The position numbers and the translations under genes were made by a program. The notes under the pieces were generated by a model that was not told where the DNA came from, ran no database searches, and saw only the letters and a list, made by a program, of their open reading frames with translations. This document shows positions 60,785-64,000 of a DNA stretch of 64,000 nt, in pieces. The stretch is from Euglena gracilis. Taxonomy: Eukaryota > Euglenida > Euglenophyceae > Euglenales. The DNA lies in NCBI GenBank assembly GCA_039621445.1, contig CP154956.1:83448474-83512473 (forward strand). Reading direction: 5' to 3'. The first letter of the stretch is position 1. Every line of letters starts with the position of its first letter.

Positions 60785-62500
60785 TGTCGATGTGCGCAAT
60801 TGCGCAAATCGATTTTTTACGAAATGACAAGATATGACCCCAAAACCCCAAAAATCGAAGCAGGATGTGATGTGGTGCCCCAGGACGCGGAGATGAAAGC
60901 AGGGACTTTAGCGCCTGAGAGCAGGAATCACCACCGCATATAATATACACAACACCCAGCATTTGTGTTTAGAACCCTGCAATGGCTGTAACTTAGGAAA
61001 TTGACTGAGCGACTTGGTGAGGTGTGCCCAAGCCTGAAGCAATACAATGAAACTTGGCTGTGAGAACAATGAAGCAATACAAAAAATTTGGCTGTGTGAG
61101 ACATTGGCGGTCGGTGTGGGCAATTCGCCCAAATGGACGGTGTGCTAACACCAGTGTAACTGTGAAAAGGACTATGTGTGCCGGCCGAAATTGATGTGTT
61201 TGTGAAATTGTCTGTGCAAATGCAAAAACAGACTTCTTGGTCGGTTTGCACATCTGCGCACACCAAGGCACCAGTGCAGTTTGGAAATCCTTAAGTGCGA
61301 GATGCTTTGAAGAATTTAAACACAATAGAATGACCAGCCTGCGGACCCGAATTTGGGCATTGGCGATTGAAGCTGTGAAAAACCAGTTCTTAGCCCCAAA
61401 AACCTCAGAATAAACACCATTTTCAGGTTTTATCCTGAAAAATTGAGCTTAAAAGTGCCCTTCACCCCCAATAATTTTTAGTCCGAAAATGAGGCACAGT
61501 GCATTGGCTGAAAATGGATGTGTGTGCTGACTTGGAAATCCCTGTGTTCACGGGGCCATGTAATGCAACACACTGACATCCTTCATTGACCTTCTCAGAC
61601 ATACCTTACAACATCATCACTTTGAGCACAATCTGCTCTCCTCCTGTTTCTATCCTTCTCTTGTCTCAGAATTAATTCCCTGTTGCCAAGGCTTCAAAAT
61701 GAAAAGGAATTTTGGTTGGTGTACACAATTGTGAAAAACAACCATTTTAATGGTTGATGTGCTCATTTGTGCAGACCAACCGCCCAAACACACCAGCAGC
61801 ATTCGACAGAGGGGGTCCAGCACCACAGGAACACAAGAGAGGCAATATTACAGTGTTGTCACATTCATTTTCCAGCTCCAAACACACTGCCATTGGAGGC
61901 TCTTGGTTGGGTTTAAAGTGGTCGGTGTGCGCAAATGCGCACATCGTCCATGTGCGCATTTGTGCACACCGACATCATTTATGCTGTTGTGTGGGTGCCA
62001 CGGAACCTTAAACGGCGCTGGGGCATTGTTTGGGCAACTTGCCACCAAATTCAGCAGGTAACTGGTGGCAGTCCTCCATCCCCCTCATCAACCACCATTG
62101 GAAGAATTCTCAAACAGTCCATGCTTTACGTGGCATGTGCACTTCCACTCCTTTTGTAACCAACCTCAACAACCTCCACAACTTGCCGTAAAACTGCACA
62201 AAGCAAGTTACGTGGTGGACCTGCCCCCCACCTCCAGAGCACCACCTGGCGCTGGCAGTTGTCGCACAGGGAATGGGGTGTTTTTGTCGGTATTTTTTCT
62301 TGGGGCGGGATTGGTCCGGGGGTTTTCATGTCATTCTGGTCTCAAAAGAACAGAGAATAAACACGTAGTTCCTGGGAGAGACAGGGCCAAAAATGACCAA
62401 TCGCAAAAATATCTTGTCCAATCGTGCTGCCTCTCGCTCTCACCCCTTGTAACGCTGGCGCTCAAAATGGTTTTTGGTCGATGTACGAAAATGCGCAAAT
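60785..62500. repeat. cluster of GTGTGCGCAAATGCGCACA-type dyads
   Basis: At least six related sites: 60788, 61107, 61235, 61750, 61921 and 62473, each a GGTxGxTGTGCGCAnnTGCGCA-like partial palindrome. The best is the large inverted repeat at 61921-61973. Confidence 0.55.
61921..61973. repeat. 24-bp inverted repeat, 5-nt spacer
   Basis: Left arm 61921-61944 (starts GTCGGTGTGCGCAAATGCGC), spacer CGTCC, right arm 61950-61973. The arms match at 23 of 24 positions. It could form a long hairpin. Confidence 0.9.
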
Positions 62501-62837
62501 AAACCAAAAAAAGCTTAAGTGCGAGATGCACCGTCTAAGTTCTGGGGGGGGGGGGCTAAGGCCCCTGCTCAGGCAAGCGCTGGCACGGGGGCCATGTGCA
62601 AAAATCGTAGCCAACTCTATGATGCTTAGAAGCAGGCTCGGGTGAATTGAAACACAAGAACATGCGTTCTTGTGCAATTGGTCTTGGTGCCAACGCTGAA
62701 TTGATCAACACGTTGCAGCGCTTCCGCCGATCTGGGAAACAGGAAACCTGATGGCAGCCACAGTGGACGAGGTCGGGGGTCAGCGTCATAATTAATCCGG
62801 GGGGCTACTAATGCTCATTTGGGGGAGGGGGAGCCGT

Positions 62838-62933
62838 CGGTGGGACGGGCATTCTGTATCCGGCGGAGGAGGCCCTGGCACGCATCGAGCAGGAGGTCCA
62901 ACACCACCTGGAATCCTTGGGGACAGCGCCGTG
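62838..62933 (+). CDS. candidate last exon of an unknown gene
   Basis: Encodes GGTGILYPAEEALARIEQEV then QHHLESLGTAP and TGA at 62931-62933. The run of Glu, Arg and Leu is a good amphipathic helix and third positions are GC-rich, as in the confirmed exons. The left border is unsure; a GGGGGAG precedes it. An upstream open stretch at 62663-62745 (ANAELINTLQRFRRSGK) may belong to the same gene, but no consistent junction was found. Function unknown. Confidence 0.4.
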
Positions 62934-64000
62934 AAGCCGAAGGGGAGATGCATTTATTTGCTTTTGTACTCTATTTTCAAGGTTGGGTCTTGACCATGAC
63001 TTTGGGGGGTTCCAAGAAAGAGGAGATTCTTGCCCCCCCTCGAAGCAGAAACAGCAGCCACAACGTAACCAAAAAAACCCCCAAAAGTCATCAAAAGTGG
63101 CCAAAAATGTCCAAAATAGCCAAAAGTGGACAAAAATGGCCAAAAATAACTAAAAATTTGCCAAAAAAATGTCCAATAAATCACCAAAGTGGCAAAATTG
63201 ACAAAAAGTGTCCAAAAATGTCTAACAATGACCAAAATGGCCAGAAATGGCCAAGAATGGCCAACTGGACCACCCCAAACCTTTTAAGAATTCTATTGCA
63301 TTTTTGGACAATGTTGGCACTCCCCTCGAGGTTTTTCTAGGTTTCGAGAGTTTTCGAGAAGTTTAAGATTTTTTGGACATGTCAACGTCTGTCAAGATTA
63401 AAGACCCAAGCTTGCTATTTTTTACCCCCCTTTGTTTCATTTTCTTTTCTTTTCCTGTTTTGCATTTGTGTTTTCCTCCCGTTTTTTATTCCCTGTGCTT
63501 CTGATACGGCTCCCAGGAGAGGGAGAAGGACAGGACAGGGTCCTTCAAATTAAAAAAAAAATACAACCCCCAGCACATTCAAGTAAAAATTCACAGGAAA
63601 AGTGCGAAAAATTCGAAATTTCTTGGCGAACACAACAGAACAAATCTGAATCATTTGGCCATCACCAACCCTTCTGGACCGTCCTGGAAAAGGAAAGAGA
63701 ACGAGGAAAATAAATACCCCTGGGAAGGGGTCACTTGACAAGTAGCCCCCCCCCCGGGAGGGGGGCCTGGTGTGTCATGTTGGAAAGTCCACTCCGAGGT
63801 CCCCAGGGAGCTGCACCCAAGCCTGTGCACCCCCACCCTTGTTGTGCCGGTGCAGGGTAGCGACTTCCCCGGGGGGTTGAGAAAGAGAAGATTGATGGGA
63901 CGTTGGGCAGAGGGGAATCAAAAAGATGGAAAGACACAGTGAAAGATAGACAGACTTGGATCAGGCGGAGAGGTGCCTGGTGCTATGGTGTGCCTGCCCA
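62934..64000. other. repeat-rich end of window
   Basis: A third, partial set of CCAAAAGTGGCC/AAAATGGCC units (63060-63270) related to family C, then T-rich DNA with C/G runs. No gene seen. Confidence 0.5.

Larger units (their letters stand above)
55490..62800. other. intergenic region upstream of the carrier gene
   Basis: No confident gene. It includes family H-like sequence (56790-56885), G/C runs, the inverted family C copy (57935-58520), family B copy 2 (59165-59530) and, from 60.7 kb, AT-richer DNA with the GTGTGCGCAAATGCGCACA dyads. The carrier promoter would lie near its left edge; no motif is recognised. Confidence 0.5.

Noticed and set aside
1-64000. Bacterial features: operons, CRISPR arrays, ribosome binding sites, tRNA or rRNA genes
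   Set aside because: Spliced exons, microsatellites and DIRS elements show nuclear eukaryotic DNA; no tRNA or rRNA sequence was recognised.

Overview
This is eukaryotic, gene-poor, repeat-rich nuclear DNA: long C/G runs, many GT/CA/CT microsatellites, dispersed repeats and short exons in long introns. The strongest clue to the organism is splicing. Two spliced genes can be rebuilt by reading frame. In them, 13 introns lack GT-AG ends, and their two ends can base-pair in one fixed register: intron positions +4 to +6 pair with -8 to -6, often as CAG/CTG. That is the signature described for 'nonconventional' introns of euglenids, so a euglenid (or close euglenozoan) is the best guess. Both genes also have a pyrimidine tract plus AG 11-23 nt upstream of the ATG, as expected for spliced-leader addition. 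This is inference; no spliced-leader gene is visible here.

Layout. 1-4.3 kb: intergenic, with repeats and one weak candidate exon. 4.3-23.4 kb (+): a gene for a protein with eight LIM domains, Gly/Pro linkers and a Ser/Thr/Gly-rich tail; conventional GT-AG introns, nearly all phase 1, separate the modules, while nonconventional introns cut inside LIM1, 2, 3, 4 and 6 and in the tail. 23.4-27.5 kb: intergenic, with repeats and weak coding-like segments. 27.5-36.7 kb: a DIRS-type tyrosine-recombinase retrotransposon (+) carrying a second, nearly complete copy (-) nested near its left end; the inner copy has Asn in place of the second Asp of the reverse-transcriptase YxDD motif. 36.7-42.4 kb: intergenic repeats. 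42.4-55.5 kb (-): a mitochondrial-carrier gene most like SLC25A44 in nine exons, at least five of its introns nonconventional. 55.5-62.8 kb: intergenic, with several repeat families and a cluster of GTGTGCGCAAATGCGCACA-type dyads. 62.8-62.9 kb (+): a possible last exon of another gene. The rest is repeat-rich.

The LIM gene and the carrier gene converge on the retrotransposon-filled interval; nothing suggests they act together. LIM1-LIM8 keep all zinc ligands, and the carrier keeps its three repeats, so both genes look functional. Exon ends were chosen by reading frame, domain alignment and stem register, without transcript data. Tail exons of the LIM gene and the first two introns of the carrier gene are not fully resolved.
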